Below are positions 8,924 through 18,387 of a stretch of 64,000 bases of DNA, one piece after another. The position numbers were made by a program, and so were the translations under genes. Every line of letters starts with the position of its first letter. The first letter of the stretch is position 1. Source of the stretch: Paenibacillus phyllosphaerae (GTDB lineage Bacteria; Bacillota; Bacilli; Paenibacillales; Paenibacillaceae); the NCBI RefSeq assembly GCF_014192105.1, contig NZ_JACHXK010000001.1:62001-126000 (forward strand). Direction: 5' to 3'. Below the pieces are notes generated by a model. That model did no database searches. It worked only from the letters and a program-made list of their open reading frames with translations, and had not been told where the DNA came from.

Positions 8924-9895
8924 TTATATCAATCGGTCTTCGCCGAAACGCTTGGCGATCGTGTTGGCTGCAAAAATAAGCGTGATGCTGACTACGGTCT
9001 TGAAGATGCCGGCAGCGGTAGCCAGCGAGTAGTTGCCGATCTGCAGGCCGTATTTCAACACGAAGATATCGATCGTCTGCGACCAATCCACGACGACGCC
9101 GTTGCCGAGCAGATACTGTACCTCGAAGCCGGCGTCCAGAATCCAGCCCAAGTTCATGATGAACAGAATGATTACGATGGACTTGATGCCTGGCAAGGTC
9201 ACGAACAGCATCTTCTGATAGCGGTTCGCGCCATCGATCTCGGCAGCCTCATACAGCGACGGATCGATCGATGTGATAGCCGCCAAATAGATAATCGCGT
9301 TCCAGCCGACTTCCTTCCATACATGGGAAGCCCCGACGATGCCCCAAAAATATTTGGGCTCGCTCAGCCACATGATCGGCTCGTTGATGAATCCGAGCTT
9401 CATGAGCAGCACGTTGACGATGCCGCTGTCGACGGACAACGAATTCGCGACGATGCCGGTGACGATAATCCAAGACAGGAAGTGCGGCAAGTAGGAAATC
9501 GTCTGAATGCTGCGTTTGAACAGCTTTTGCTTGATCTCATTGAGCAGAATCGCGAAGATAATCGCCGTCGCGAAGCCAAGAACCATATTGATGACGCTCA
9601 TCCCGATCGTATTGCGAAGGACCATTAAGAACGTATCGTCGCTGAACAGAAACTTAAAATGTTTGAGTCCCACCCATTCCTGTTGACCGAACGATCGGGC
9701 CGGTTTGTAGTTCTGGAAGGCCATCGTCCAGCCCCAGATCGGATAATACGAGAATACGAATACATATAACAGTATGGGCAGCGACATGAGCATAAGCTGC
9801 TTCTGGCCGCTCATTCGCTTCACAAAGGACGACTTGGATTCGACCTTTGCCTCCGCTTTCTTCGATGGAATAACCTCAGGGGTACCAGCCATCAT
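8924..9895 (-). CDS. ABC sugar permease, LplB-like (CUT1)
   Basis: 323 residues, hydrophilic lysine-rich N-terminus followed by six membrane spans and the EAA loop (LYEAAEIDGANRYQ, VTLP). GGAGG precedes two adjacent ATG codons (9895 and 9892). Partner of the YtcP-like permease directly downstream; together they import the oligosaccharide delivered by the lipoprotein at 10004-11698. Confidence 0.93.
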   Translation of the reverse strand: MMAGTPEVIPSKKAEAKVESKSSFVKRMSGQKQLMLMSLPILLYVFVFSYYPIWGWTMAFQNYKPARSFGQQEWVGLKHFKFLFSDDTFLMVLRNTIGMSVINMVLGFATAIIFAILLNEIKQKLFKRSIQTISYLPHFLSWIIVTGIVANSLSVDSGIVNVLLMKLGFINEPIMWLSEPKYFWGIVGASHVWKEVGWNAIIYLAAITSIDPSLYEAAEIDGANRYQKMLFVTLPGIKSIVIILFIMNLGWILDAGFEVQYLLGNGVVVDWSQTIDIFVLKYGLQIGNYSLATAAGIFKTVVSITLIFAANTIAKRFGEDRLI

Positions 9896-9952
9896 ACGCT
9901 CCTCCTATCACCTTCATCTATCTCTTTTCCATCTTTGGCTTAAACTGCACAA

Positions 9953-9977
9953 AGCACGCGGCGAAGCCGCCGGTGCT
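9953..9977 (-). promoter_or_regulatory. Hairpin between binding-protein and permease genes
   Basis: Stem AGCAC/GTGCT continued by GCGGC/GCCGC around a 3-nt GAA loop; on the minus strand TTTG follows. It lies between the stop of the binding protein and the first permease. Such hairpins commonly let binding-protein mRNA accumulate above permease mRNA, by partial termination or 3' protection. Confidence 0.6.
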
Positions 9978-10003
9978 CTGCACACGCTATCGAGCGCTCT
10001 TCG

Positions 10004-11698
10004 TTATTCGCCGCTCGTCCAGTTCTGAATCCGCCACTGAATTTGCTCATTGATCCGATCTTCATAGGCTTTTACATTGATTTTCTTATAAGCCTCCACA
10101 TATTCGTTCCATGCCGCATCGAATTCTGCCGATTTGGCGGTAATCGCTTTTGGCAAGTACTTGAGCGAAGCATCCGACATTTGTTTGTTGGCAATCGAAG
10201 CATCGGATCCTTCGATGAGATCGATCTGCCACGCCGGGTAGAATACGTTGTTCTCGGGCGGCGTCGAGAAAAAGTCGGTCCACGTCTTGTGTCCATAGGC
10301 ATCGAGCAGTTCCTTATCCTCCGGTTTGAGGGATTCGTAGAACTCTTGCGGCTGCAGCCCCGCGCTTGTCGCGTTGCCGTCCGAGAACGTGCCTTCCATC
10401 TTCGGCAGCGCGCCTAAGAACGCATCGGCCCGGTTAGCCAATTTCCAAGTCGGGTCTTCCTGCTGTTTGCGCTGCTCCGGCGTCCGGTAGAATTTGCCGT
10501 CATCGCCGACCATATAGTCGACACCCTCTTCGCCCCAATTCAAGAGCTTTTGGTACTTCTCATCCATCAGGGCATCGAGGAATTTGATGATCCGCACCGG
10601 ATCTTTGGCATCCACGCTGATCCCGAAGCCGTTGTTCAAGTTCGGTACCGGCTGTTCGAGATACCAATCTTTAATGCTCGTATCGTAGACCAACGGGAAG
10701 CCGACATAGGTTTTGCCGATTTTGCCTTGGGCAACGAGCGTATCCTCCGCCGGTTGGAAGTTCCAGTGCTGGTCGAACATGCCGAGCACGCGGCCGGAGG
10801 ACAACTTTGCCAGATACTGGTCATAGTTCTGGATGAAAGCTTCTTTATCCATCAGCCCTTCGTTATAGAGGGCATTCAGTTCTTTGTAGTAGCGTTTGGA
10901 TATCTCCTTGTCGGCGAATACGGAGGCCACTCCGTCATCGACGACGACGCCGCCGTCATTCGGATGACCGGTCAGATGCTCCGGCGCGTTAAGCAACGGG
11001 AATGTCCGCCAGTCAAAAGCCAGCGTCGTGTAACCGATCGTCGGCTGCCCGTCGATCGTCGGATGCTTCGCCGCATAATCCCGGATAAGCTTCGTATAGT
11101 CATCCAACGTTTTAGGCGTCGGATAGCCCGCTTCCTTCAGAATATCCTTCTGGATCCAAAAAGCCGGACCCGAATAGCTGTTGAACTTCGGCTCCCCGGT
11201 AACCACGCCGTAATTCGGCAGCCAGTAGATATGGCCGTCACTGGAATCCTTCATTTTGTTCCACGCTTTGGCATAGTGCTTCTTCAGGTTCGGCGCGTGT
11301 TCTTCGATCAGTTCCTCCAGCGGAATGACGGCGCCTGCCGCAACCAGCTTCGTATCTGCCGTAATGAGATCCGGATAATCGCCGCCTGCGATCATGACGC
11401 CAAGCTTCTGCTGCAGATCGCCGACGAGGAATTCCATATTGAGCGAGACGCCGAGCTCATCCTTGATCTTCTTATAAATCCGGTTATCCGACGTTGGCGC
11501 TTGGTTCGGCGTACTGATGAAGGCCGAAAGCGTAATCGGCTTCGTCTCCTCGGCGACCTCTCCGCTTCCGTTATTGCTTGTCGAATTGGTAGTTGCGCCA
11601 TTCCCGCCATTGTTATCGCTGCAGCCAACCAACGCGATACTTAGCGCAAGTACAAGCGACATTGAACCCCAAAGCTTCTTCTTTGTCTGAATCCCCAT
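10004..11698 (-). CDS. Extracellular sugar-binding lipoprotein (LplA-like)
   Basis: 564 residues. Lipoprotein signal with KKK n-region and lipobox ALVGC (Cys26), then a Gly/Asn/Ser-rich linker and a large CUT1 solute-binding fold. AGGAGG precedes the ATG at 11698; an upstream ATG is out of frame. First gene of a four-gene operon (binding protein, two permeases, GH43) driven by the AraC-type promoter at 11772-11830. Likely ligand: arabinoxylan or xylan oligosaccharides, inferred from the GH43 partner and from the shared promoter motif. Confidence 0.92.
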   Translation of the reverse strand: MGIQTKKKLWGSMSLVLALSIALVGCSDNNGGNGATTNSTSNNGSGEVAEETKPITLSAFISTPNQAPTSDNRIYKKIKDELGVSLNMEFLVGDLQQKLGVMIAGGDYPDLITADTKLVAAGAVIPLEELIEEHAPNLKKHYAKAWNKMKDSSDGHIYWLPNYGVVTGEPKFNSYSGPAFWIQKDILKEAGYPTPKTLDDYTKLIRDYAAKHPTIDGQPTIGYTTLAFDWRTFPLLNAPEHLTGHPNDGGVVVDDGVASVFADKEISKRYYKELNALYNEGLMDKEAFIQNYDQYLAKLSSGRVLGMFDQHWNFQPAEDTLVAQGKIGKTYVGFPLVYDTSIKDWYLEQPVPNLNNGFGISVDAKDPVRIIKFLDALMDEKYQKLLNWGEEGVDYMVGDDGKFYRTPEQRKQQEDPTWKLANRADAFLGALPKMEGTFSDGNATSAGLQPQEFYESLKPEDKELLDAYGHKTWTDFFSTPPENNVFYPAWQIDLIEGSDASIANKQMSDASLKYLPKAITAKSAEFDAAWNEYVEAYKKINVKAYEDRINEQIQWRIQNWTSGE

Positions 11699-11771
11699 CC
11701 ATGCTCCTCCTTTAGAAATCCAACGTTCTCATCGGCTTGAAGCACCCGAAGAAAAACTATTTCTTGGTAAA

Positions 11772-11830
11772 AGTGTAGCGCTTACAAGAAACGACAACCA
11801 CCTGTCGGATTCGAGGTGATCACCCGTCAA
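11772..11830 (-). promoter_or_regulatory. AraC-type regulated promoter of the 11.7-6.5 kb operon
   Basis: Read on the minus strand: distal half-site CGGGTGATC (11818-11826), proximal half-site CAGGTGGTTG (11795-11804) 22 bp on, -35 candidate TGGTTG 17 bp upstream of the -10 TACACT (11772-11777). The -10 sits inside TGTAAGCGCTACACTTTT, a block shared word for word with the promoter at 26142-26200. Interpretation as a class II activator site is inferred from this repeated layout. Confidence 0.7.
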
Positions 11831-11846
11831 TCTATAGGTGCGCAGC

Positions 11847-11877
11847 AAAAATCCTTCGAAACGAAGTTCCGAAGGAT
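11847..11877 (-). terminator. Terminator after the SGNH esterase gene
   Basis: Stem ATCCTTCG/CGAAGGAT followed on the minus strand by TTTTTG. It separates the ten-gene operon (ending at 11939) from the next promoter. Confidence 0.75.
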
Positions 11878-11938
11878 GCATAAACAGGGCAATATGGCCA
11901 AACGATCAAGTTGCAACTCGTACCTAGGCGCATGACAA

Positions 11939-13249
11939 CTACAGGGTATACCCGAATCCCAGAATCGTGAACCTTTGGTTCTCGTACCCGGAAGCCATCC
12001 GGATCTCCACCTGATGCTCGCGCGCAGCATGCTCTTGGTACAGCAGGACCGGATTGCAGTGCGTCCAATTAATCTCATGCGGATCCGCGATGCGGACTTT
12101 TCGTCCGTCGACCCGGATTTCTGCGCTGCCAAACTCGTTACGCCCCGAGTCCTTATAGACAAGGATGAGATTCCTGCTTGTGATCGTCATAACGAAGCTC
12201 TCATTCCCGGTTTCTTCCGCGTGCATCCAGTTGTGCGGGAATTGCGGCGAACCCATTGGCTGATCATCCATTTCCGCCAGCTGCAGGTCGGTATCGGTAA
12301 GCATGAAGCCGCCTTCCTGGATGTTTGCGATCCCTTCGTAATTCGCTCTGTCGAGGAGACGCATGTGGACGAAATCGTTGCCGATGAGCGGTTGTCGTTC
12401 CAGGATGATATCCTCTGAATCCTCGTCAGAGCGATCCGTTACCTCCAATAAGTGGCTCAAGCAGTCTGCCATGACCGTATGGCCCGCATTCGTCGGATGA
12501 TAGATATCGTAGAAGAACTGGTCCTTGCTGATGACATTGCCTTCAGCCTTGGAAAGGCGGAATTGGTCGACGACCGCGTCTTTCACACTGACCATCGGCA
12601 GTCCGTAGTGGAACCCCACGGGCGCTAACCGGTCTTGCAGGTTCCAATCATTGACGAACACGCTGAATAGTAGAATGACGGCAGGCTTGTTAGCCTCAGA
12701 GAGGATCTTCAAGCACAGGCTCTCGTAGCAATTCCCCTTCGTCTCGTCGCCCGCATCGTTAACGGCGAATTCGACCACGACGATATCGGGTTCCACGGCT
12801 CCGTCCCGCCGAACATCCCGATCATACCGGACAACGCCAAGCTCGGATGGCGTCCCTCCCACCCCGGCCTTAATGAACGCGGCCGATTCGCTACCCGGCC
12901 GCCCGAACATTCGCCGGAAGCTCGTATAGGACTTATACGCATAACAATCCGTATGGATCGGCTCTGCTCCGGCGCCTTGCGTGATCGATCCGCCGATATA
13001 GGCGATCGTGACCTGCTCGCCTCGTTTGGCTTTGTCGATTGCCGCCTTCAGACGCTTGTTATTCCCCTGGCTCACCAAGGATTTCGCAATCATCGCTTGA
13101 TAGCTCTCCGACTCGAAATCGACTGGCGCCTCGGTCAGCATCTCCTGAGCTTCATCAGGATCTGCGGTTCTTTTGGGTTCCGGATCTTGCGGCGCCGCAG
13201 GGCCATGAACGTCGTCCATCCGGCATTCTGCTTGATTGTTGCTATTCAT
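11939..13249 (-). CDS. SGNH/GDSL-type esterase, cytoplasmic (acetylxylan esterase-like)
   Basis: 436 residues, no signal peptide. A charged N-terminal stretch (1-65) precedes an SGNH hydrolase domain: nucleophile Ser88 in IGGSITQG, Gly block near AGVGG, Asn164 in FAVND, and Asp248/His251 in YDIYHPTNAGH. The last 150 residues form a separate beta-rich domain. Last gene of the ten-gene operon. The likely task is to remove acetyl (or other ester) groups from imported oligosaccharides; the exact ester is an inference. Confidence 0.85.
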   Translation of the reverse strand: MNSNNQAECRMDDVHGPAAPQDPEPKRTADPDEAQEMLTEAPVDFESESYQAMIAKSLVSQGNNKRLKAAIDKAKRGEQVTIAYIGGSITQGAGAEPIHTDCYAYKSYTSFRRMFGRPGSESAAFIKAGVGGTPSELGVVRYDRDVRRDGAVEPDIVVVEFAVNDAGDETKGNCYESLCLKILSEANKPAVILLFSVFVNDWNLQDRLAPVGFHYGLPMVSVKDAVVDQFRLSKAEGNVISKDQFFYDIYHPTNAGHTVMADCLSHLLEVTDRSDEDSEDIILERQPLIGNDFVHMRLLDRANYEGIANIQEGGFMLTDTDLQLAEMDDQPMGSPQFPHNWMHAEETGNESFVMTITSRNLILVYKDSGRNEFGSAEIRVDGRKVRIADPHEINWTHCNPVLLYQEHAAREHQVEIRMASGYENQRFTILGFGYTL

Positions 13250-13308
13250 GACGCTTGTCTCCCCTCATGTTGTTGCCTCCATTTCACAGTATGCCGTCAT
13301 TCGCTGCG

Positions 13309-14265
13309 CTAGCCTACCAGGCCGGTTCGTTCGATACTTTCGACGAAGTAGCGCTGCACGAACAGGTACAGAATAATGAGCGGCAAGATCGCGAGCAGGA
13401 TTCCCGTATCCTGAACCATGCTCATGTAGAACGGGTCCGCCTTCGAATTCTCGCCGTCGGAGAGGAAGATCGACAGATTGTACGGCAAGGAACTGAGCTG
13501 CGTCGCCATGACCTTGCTGGATGTAAGATACGTCGTCGTGAAGAAGCTGTCGTTCCATTGCCAGACGAACGAGAACAGCGTGACGGTCACGACGGCGGGA
13601 ACCGCATTCGGAAGCATGATCCGCAGGAACGTCTGTCCGACGCCCGCGCCGTCCATATAGGCCGCTTCTTCGACCTCCTTCGGGATTCCCCGGAAGAATT
13701 GCCGGAAGATAAAGATATAAAGGCCGGCCTTCAAGGAATTGGCGGTAATGGAGGTTAAGATGAACGGCCAATACGTATTGAGCAGATTCAGCGATTTGCC
13801 CGTCAATAAAGGAATGATCCCCATGAGCGTAAAATCCTTCAAATTCAAATAAATCGGGATAAGAATCGTCGTAGGCGGCACCATGATCGTCAGAATGACG
13901 CCGCCGAACAACAAGCCGCTGCCCTTAAACTTCAACCGCGCGAATCCATAACCCGCAAGCGCGCAGGAAGCGGCGGTCAGGATCGTCGTCGTCGACGAAA
14001 GCGCGAACGTATTGAGCAGCGTCTGCCAATAGTCCATGATCGAGATCGCTTGCTTGAAATTATCCCACGTATAATGCGCCGGAATCCAGATGACGATCGG
14101 CGAGTACAGATCTGTCTTGTGCTTAATGGCCGTCGAGATTTTCTGCAGAATCGGATAGAGGATCACGAACGATAAGCCAATGATAAGCGCCAATCGCACG
14201 AACGACCAGAGCCCTCTCTTCCAGCTTTCCACCGATAACAACCGGGCGAATATCAACGTGCTCAC
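13309..14265 (-). CDS. ABC sugar permease (CUT1, MalG/YtcP type)
   Basis: 318 residues with six membrane spans and the EAA loop (VEEAAYMDGAGVGQ, RIMLP). GTG start at 14265. Seven bp after the permease at 14273-15184, with which it forms the second permease pair of the ten-gene operon. No cognate ATPase nearby. Confidence 0.9.
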   Translation of the reverse strand: MSTLIFARLLSVESWKRGLWSFVRLALIIGLSFVILYPILQKISTAIKHKTDLYSPIVIWIPAHYTWDNFKQAISIMDYWQTLLNTFALSSTTTILTAASCALAGYGFARLKFKGSGLLFGGVILTIMVPPTTILIPIYLNLKDFTLMGIIPLLTGKSLNLLNTYWPFILTSITANSLKAGLYIFIFRQFFRGIPKEVEEAAYMDGAGVGQTFLRIMLPNAVPAVVTVTLFSFVWQWNDSFFTTTYLTSSKVMATQLSSLPYNLSIFLSDGENSKADPFYMSMVQDTGILLAILPLIILYLFVQRYFVESIERTGLVG

Positions 14266-14272
14266 ACTCCCT

Positions 14273-15184
14273 CTAATCTTGGTAGAAGACCCTCTTGGAA
14301 ACGAGATAGGAACTAATTAACAGAATGATCATGATCGCGATGAAATAGAGCCACGCCATCGCGGAGCTAAGGCCGAAGTTGAACGTCGTAAACCCCGTCT
14401 CCCTGATCAAGTCGGTCATGTCGTTCCTGGCGAAGGAGTCGATAATCGTGTAGATCATATTGACCAGAATGAGCGGGCTGATCATCGGGAAGGTAATCTT
14501 CCAGAATGCTTCATAGCCGGTCGCCCCTTCCATCTTGGACGCCTCGTAGAGCTGGGGAGAGATCGACTGGATGCCTGCCAGGAAAATGAGAATCTGCACG
14601 CCCGATTGGCTCACGATCTGATAGATGCGGTCGACAGCGCCAGTCAAGTAATCGGTGATATTCTCGCTGACGCCGGCATCCATCATCATGGCCGCCAGCT
14701 CATAGGACCCTAACCCGCTAAGAATGCCGGAACCCGCGTTCTGGTCATTGACCGCCTGAATGAGGCTGCTGGATTCCAATGTCATAATGACGCCCGAAGC
14801 CAAGATGACCGGCAGGAAGAAGATCGACCTGGCGATGGTCCGGCCGAAGAACTTCTGATTCAAGAGAACCGCCAGGAACAAGCTGAAGATGACGATGAGC
14901 GGCACGTTGACGACCATATTCAGGATCGATTCCGTTAACGTTCGGTTGAAGCTGGTATTGACCGTAAGTGCCTCCACGTAGTTGGACAATCCGATGAAGT
15001 CGATCTTCATGCCTTCCGAGTTCGCTTCGATCGCGCTTAAGCTGTAACGCAAGGAAGAGAGGAACGGAATGATGAAGAAGAAGATGAATCCTAGCAGCCA
15101 GGGCAGCACGAACAGAAAGCCCCACAGCGACTTCTGCTCCGCATACGTTCGTTGTCTCCTGCCGAGTTTCGGGATGCTCTTCAT
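14273..15184 (-). CDS. ABC sugar permease (CUT1, MalF/UgpA type)
   Basis: 303 residues, six spans, EAA loop LYEASKMEGATGYE then ITFP. An insertion of roughly 40 residues between the central membrane spans (around AMMMDAGVSENITDYL) is longer than usual in this family. Its ATG overlaps the stop of the DUF5696-type gene by 4 bp (ATGA), so these two products are translationally coupled, which ties the DUF5696 lipoprotein to transport. Confidence 0.9.
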   Translation of the reverse strand: MKSIPKLGRRQRTYAEQKSLWGFLFVLPWLLGFIFFFIIPFLSSLRYSLSAIEANSEGMKIDFIGLSNYVEALTVNTSFNRTLTESILNMVVNVPLIVIFSLFLAVLLNQKFFGRTIARSIFFLPVILASGVIMTLESSSLIQAVNDQNAGSGILSGLGSYELAAMMMDAGVSENITDYLTGAVDRIYQIVSQSGVQILIFLAGIQSISPQLYEASKMEGATGYEAFWKITFPMISPLILVNMIYTIIDSFARNDMTDLIRETGFTTFNFGLSSAMAWLYFIAIMIILLISSYLVSKRVFYQD

Positions 15185-17739
15185 GCCGGTTCACCGCCTG
15201 TGACGTAACTCTCGGCTTCAATCGTCTTGCCTTCAACCGTGACCGAGGCGCGGTTATAATTCACGATCACGTAATACCCGTTCTCGTAGACCGTCTTGAA
15301 TACGCCTTCTTGCAGCTTCTCATGGCCCGTGATCCGTTTGCCTTGAACAGGCTTCAGCGCCTGATTCACTTGCTTGTAGATGTCGGCCGCCTTATCGATC
15401 CAGAGCCCGTAATGGACGGCATACAGATGGTTGTATTCCGTATCCTTCACCTTGTAGTTCGGTTCGTAGATCCATTCGAAATACACATTCGCGCCATACT
15501 CCAGACTCTTCAGCACATACTGCCGTTCGTTCGTGTAGGTGGAGAGATTGTAAGGAGCCCCCGTATACTCGGCATACCCTCGGATGACCATCGGATAGAA
15601 CGGCACTTCCTCGTCTTCGAGCTTGAAGCCGCTGTCGGATAACGGCGCATTCGTAATGTCCGTCAAGTAGGGAAGCGCATAGGCATTGCCGCCGCTTGCC
15701 ATGACTTGTTCATTCGCTTCGCGGACGTCCGCCAATGCATGCTTCGAGATGCCTTCGGATTCCGTCCGGTCGATCTGATTGTTCTCCCGGTAGTCGCTAT
15801 TGAGCGAATCGGCCAAATCGCGCAGCGCGATCCCGCCCGCCTGGAATTCGCGAAGGCCGTCCAACGCCGATTCCACATAGCTCGGGACGTACCTTGGCGA
15901 GATGACGTAGGAGGGAGACTTCTGTCTATCGCGCCTGTTCAAGGCGAGATCGATGGGATATAACTCCGCCGGAACGTCGCGGAGCGTCCTTGACGCCTCC
16001 TTGTTCTGGTCGAAATCCGCCCCCGAGTTGGCGGCCAACAGGGCAACGTCCGGGAAGAACGAAACGCCTTTGTCTTGGGCGAACGCGGCGAATTCCCGCA
16101 TGCCTTTGCTTCCGCCGATCTCGCCGTCCACCTTGATCGAATCCGGCACTTTATGATCGAGCCCGTCGTTGAACCAACCGGAATATCTGAGCTTGATCTG
16201 GTTGATATTGAGCTCTTGCATCCGATTTACGATGTCCTGCGCCTGATCCCAAGTGGTGAGCGGCTCAAGCGATCGATAAGGAATGCCGACAATATGCTTT
16301 TCCTTGGTGATGCCGCCGATGAGCTGCAGATAGAATGGAACATCAGCAGCTTGAGACTTGTCTGAGCGTTTAGGCAGTCCCTCGTTCTTCTCGAGATACT
16401 GCTGATAATAACGGGCCATGCCCGGATAGGACGCGTTATCGCCGCTCAGGAACGCATAGCGCACCTTATAATCGCTCTTCATCGGGCGCTCCTGGAATTT
16501 CGGCAGCGAGCGCTGCTGGCCGTTCGCATCCAGCGTAACCTCGCCCTTATTGACGACATAGAAGCTGGGGTAGACATAGTTGTAGCCGTTAAGCCTGCCC
16601 GCGATATCCGCATTGATCGTCGCGACCGAGGCTCCTTCTTCGATGATGCCGAGCATGGCGCGGCCTTCCCGGATGATGCCGAACACCGGCAGTCTGACCT
16701 CCTGTTCTCTTGCGGGGTCTTCGGCCCTGTCCATGGTCTGATCCGCCCCGTATACGGCCTGCTGATAAGCCGGGTACTTGGTTTTGCCGTTGTTGAAATG
16801 AATCAGGCTGCCTGCGCCGTCGGGAACGAACAACGAACCTTGATCGTTCGTGCCGCCTGCGCCGAAGAAGCTCAGGAGCGAAATCATGTTCACCGGATAT
16901 TCCGCGGGATACTGAATACCGGCAACCGGCACATGCACGAGCAGACTGTCCCCCTCGAGCGTATAGTTGACCTTCGCCTGAAAAATCCGCGGCGCCGGCT
17001 TCTCCTGCGTGAAACCAAGCTCCGCCATATCCTTCTGCAGATCCTCGTCCGTATAACCCGCTTGCTCCATGGCGGCGAGCGCCCGCTCCAGCTGCAGCCC
17101 GTTCAGTGCGCTGTCGTTCCGCTCGAACGCCGATTGCTCATCATTTTCTGTGTACGCGATCTTCAAGGCGCGCTGACCGGCTTTATCCAGCTTCCCGCTT
17201 AGTTCCTCGAACCGCTTGCCGCTCAGCATCTTGGGGAGATCCTCCGCCGTCTTCTGGGCGGTGCCGAACTGATAGCTGACGCTGACGCCGCCGTCGATCG
17301 CTTCGGCCTTGATTTGCTTGTAGCTGGCGCTGTCCGTGAACGAATTGATGGCATTGATCTGTCCGAAGCTGTTATAGAAGTCCAGCTTGATCTGCGCGGA
17401 CAACAAGTCCTTATTGACGCCTGCCGCGAGCTTATCCGTGCTTCGCTCGGGCGGGTTGCTGTACCATACCTCGCCTGTCCGTTTCTGCAGAACCGCAATT
17501 GCGCCGGTCTCTTCCTCAATGAAGAGGCGCAGCTGCTCGCTCTCCGCTACACCTTTCATGCCGCTTACCCGGGAATCCGTGAAGGAAGCGTTCAATGCCT
17601 TCCCCGGCGTGAACGCCGCAACAGTCTGGCTTCCCGCATCCACCCTGCTGCCCGATTGGGCGTTGGAACAGCCTGTCGCCGTGATTCCGAGCAGGAAGCA
17701 TGCGCCGAGCAGGGCGTATCTGGCGATCCCCATGTTCAT
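15181..17739 (-). CDS. Large DUF5696-type lipoprotein, possible glycosidase-like barrel
   Basis: 852 residues. Lipoprotein signal with lipobox TATGC (Cys24) and GGAGGGG before the ATG at 17739. An N-terminal beta-rich half (about 40-440) is followed by a half with alternating strands and helices (about 470-800) resembling a (beta/alpha)8 barrel: candidate strand ends include KLRYSGWFNDG, SFFPDVALL, GGIALRDLAD and NVYFEWIYEP. I recognise the protein as the DUF5696 group by overall pattern; the function is not established. Acidic residues at the strand ends (Asp in RDLAD, Glu in FEWIYE) would suit a retaining glycosidase, but this is speculation. Coupled to permeases downstream and to YIP1 and NHL proteins upstream in one operon. 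Confidence 0.75.
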   Translation of the reverse strand: MNMGIARYALLGACFLLGITATGCSNAQSGSRVDAGSQTVAAFTPGKALNASFTDSRVSGMKGVAESEQLRLFIEEETGAIAVLQKRTGEVWYSNPPERSTDKLAAGVNKDLLSAQIKLDFYNSFGQINAINSFTDSASYKQIKAEAIDGGVSVSYQFGTAQKTAEDLPKMLSGKRFEELSGKLDKAGQRALKIAYTENDEQSAFERNDSALNGLQLERALAAMEQAGYTDEDLQKDMAELGFTQEKPAPRIFQAKVNYTLEGDSLLVHVPVAGIQYPAEYPVNMISLLSFFGAGGTNDQGSLFVPDGAGSLIHFNNGKTKYPAYQQAVYGADQTMDRAEDPAREQEVRLPVFGIIREGRAMLGIIEEGASVATINADIAGRLNGYNYVYPSFYVVNKGEVTLDANGQQRSLPKFQERPMKSDYKVRYAFLSGDNASYPGMARYYQQYLEKNEGLPKRSDKSQAADVPFYLQLIGGITKEKHIVGIPYRSLEPLTTWDQAQDIVNRMQELNINQIKLRYSGWFNDGLDHKVPDSIKVDGEIGGSKGMREFAAFAQDKGVSFFPDVALLAANSGADFDQNKEASRTLRDVPAELYPIDLALNRRDRQKSPSYVISPRYVPSYVESALDGLREFQAGGIALRDLADSLNSDYRENNQIDRTESEGISKHALADVREANEQVMASGGNAYALPYLTDITNAPLSDSGFKLEDEEVPFYPMVIRGYAEYTGAPYNLSTYTNERQYVLKSLEYGANVYFEWIYEPNYKVKDTEYNHLYAVHYGLWIDKAADIYKQVNQALKPVQGKRITGHEKLQEGVFKTVYENGYYVIVNYNRASVTVEGKTIEAESYVTGGEPA

Positions 17740-17751
17740 GCCCCCCTCCTT

Positions 17752-18387
17752 TTAGCTGCGAAGTACGATTTCTTGATAAATAATCGAGACGAATGCCACG
17801 ATCTGCTGCATCAGGCTGAAGAACAGCATGCATAAGAATGCCATGAAGCCCATCGCCACGATCGTTAGGATCCCTGTCGCGATCGTCTTCATCGGCGAAT
17901 ATTGATGCACCGTCATATTGCCGACGAACATCAGGAACAGGAACCAGGCGACGGCGACGCTGCCGGAGAAGCGGAAGAAGCTGGTCTCCTGCAGCGAAAT
18001 GACGTTGCTTAGCCAAATCCAAGGGAAATTGATGACCACAAGCGGGATCAAGGCAAAACAGGTCGAGGTGAAGATCTCTTCGAACTTCCCTTCCCCGTCC
18101 ATCAGGGTCGTCAGCGACCAATTCGCCACGCACCAGAACAATACGGGCACGACGACATATACGATCTCCATCAGGCTGTTCATGTTATCCGGGTTCACCA
18201 CTTGAACGAGAAACCCGCTGTACTGGGTCTGCAGAATATTCGTCAGCGCCAGCAGGAACAGAATCGCGAAGGAAAGGATCAGATTCGTCTTCTTGCTGCG
18301 CTCGTATTTGAGATCCCAGTAGCCATTGAACGGATGCATGATGAGATAGAAAGGGTAGTTAACCAGCTCACGCTTCCATGGGAACAT
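17752..18387 (-). CDS. YIP1-family integral membrane protein
   Basis: 211 residues, about five membrane spans (roughly 33-53, 70-90, 105-125, 135-155 and 170-200) after a short cytoplasmic N-terminus with the YIP1-like YPFYLIMHPFNGYWDLKYE segment. GGGAGGGAAGAAGA precedes the ATG at 18387, which lies inside the end of the NHL gene (20-bp overlap), so translation is coupled. No enzymatic motif. Role in a sugar transport operon is unknown; it may assemble or stabilise the complex made by its NHL and DUF5696 neighbours. Confidence 0.8.
   Translation of the reverse strand: MFPWKRELVNYPFYLIMHPFNGYWDLKYERSKKTNLILSFAILFLLALTNILQTQYSGFLVQVVNPDNMNSLMEIVYVVVPVLFWCVANWSLTTLMDGEGKFEEIFTSTCFALIPLVVINFPWIWLSNVISLQETSFFRFSGSVAVAWFLFLMFVGNMTVHQYSPMKTIATGILTIVAMGFMAFLCMLFFSLMQQIVAFVSIIYQEIVLRS

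Noticed and set aside
10550-11644. Long plus-strand open frame opposite the binding-protein gene
   Set aside because: No ribosome site and no domain; explained by codon bias of the real gene on the minus strand.
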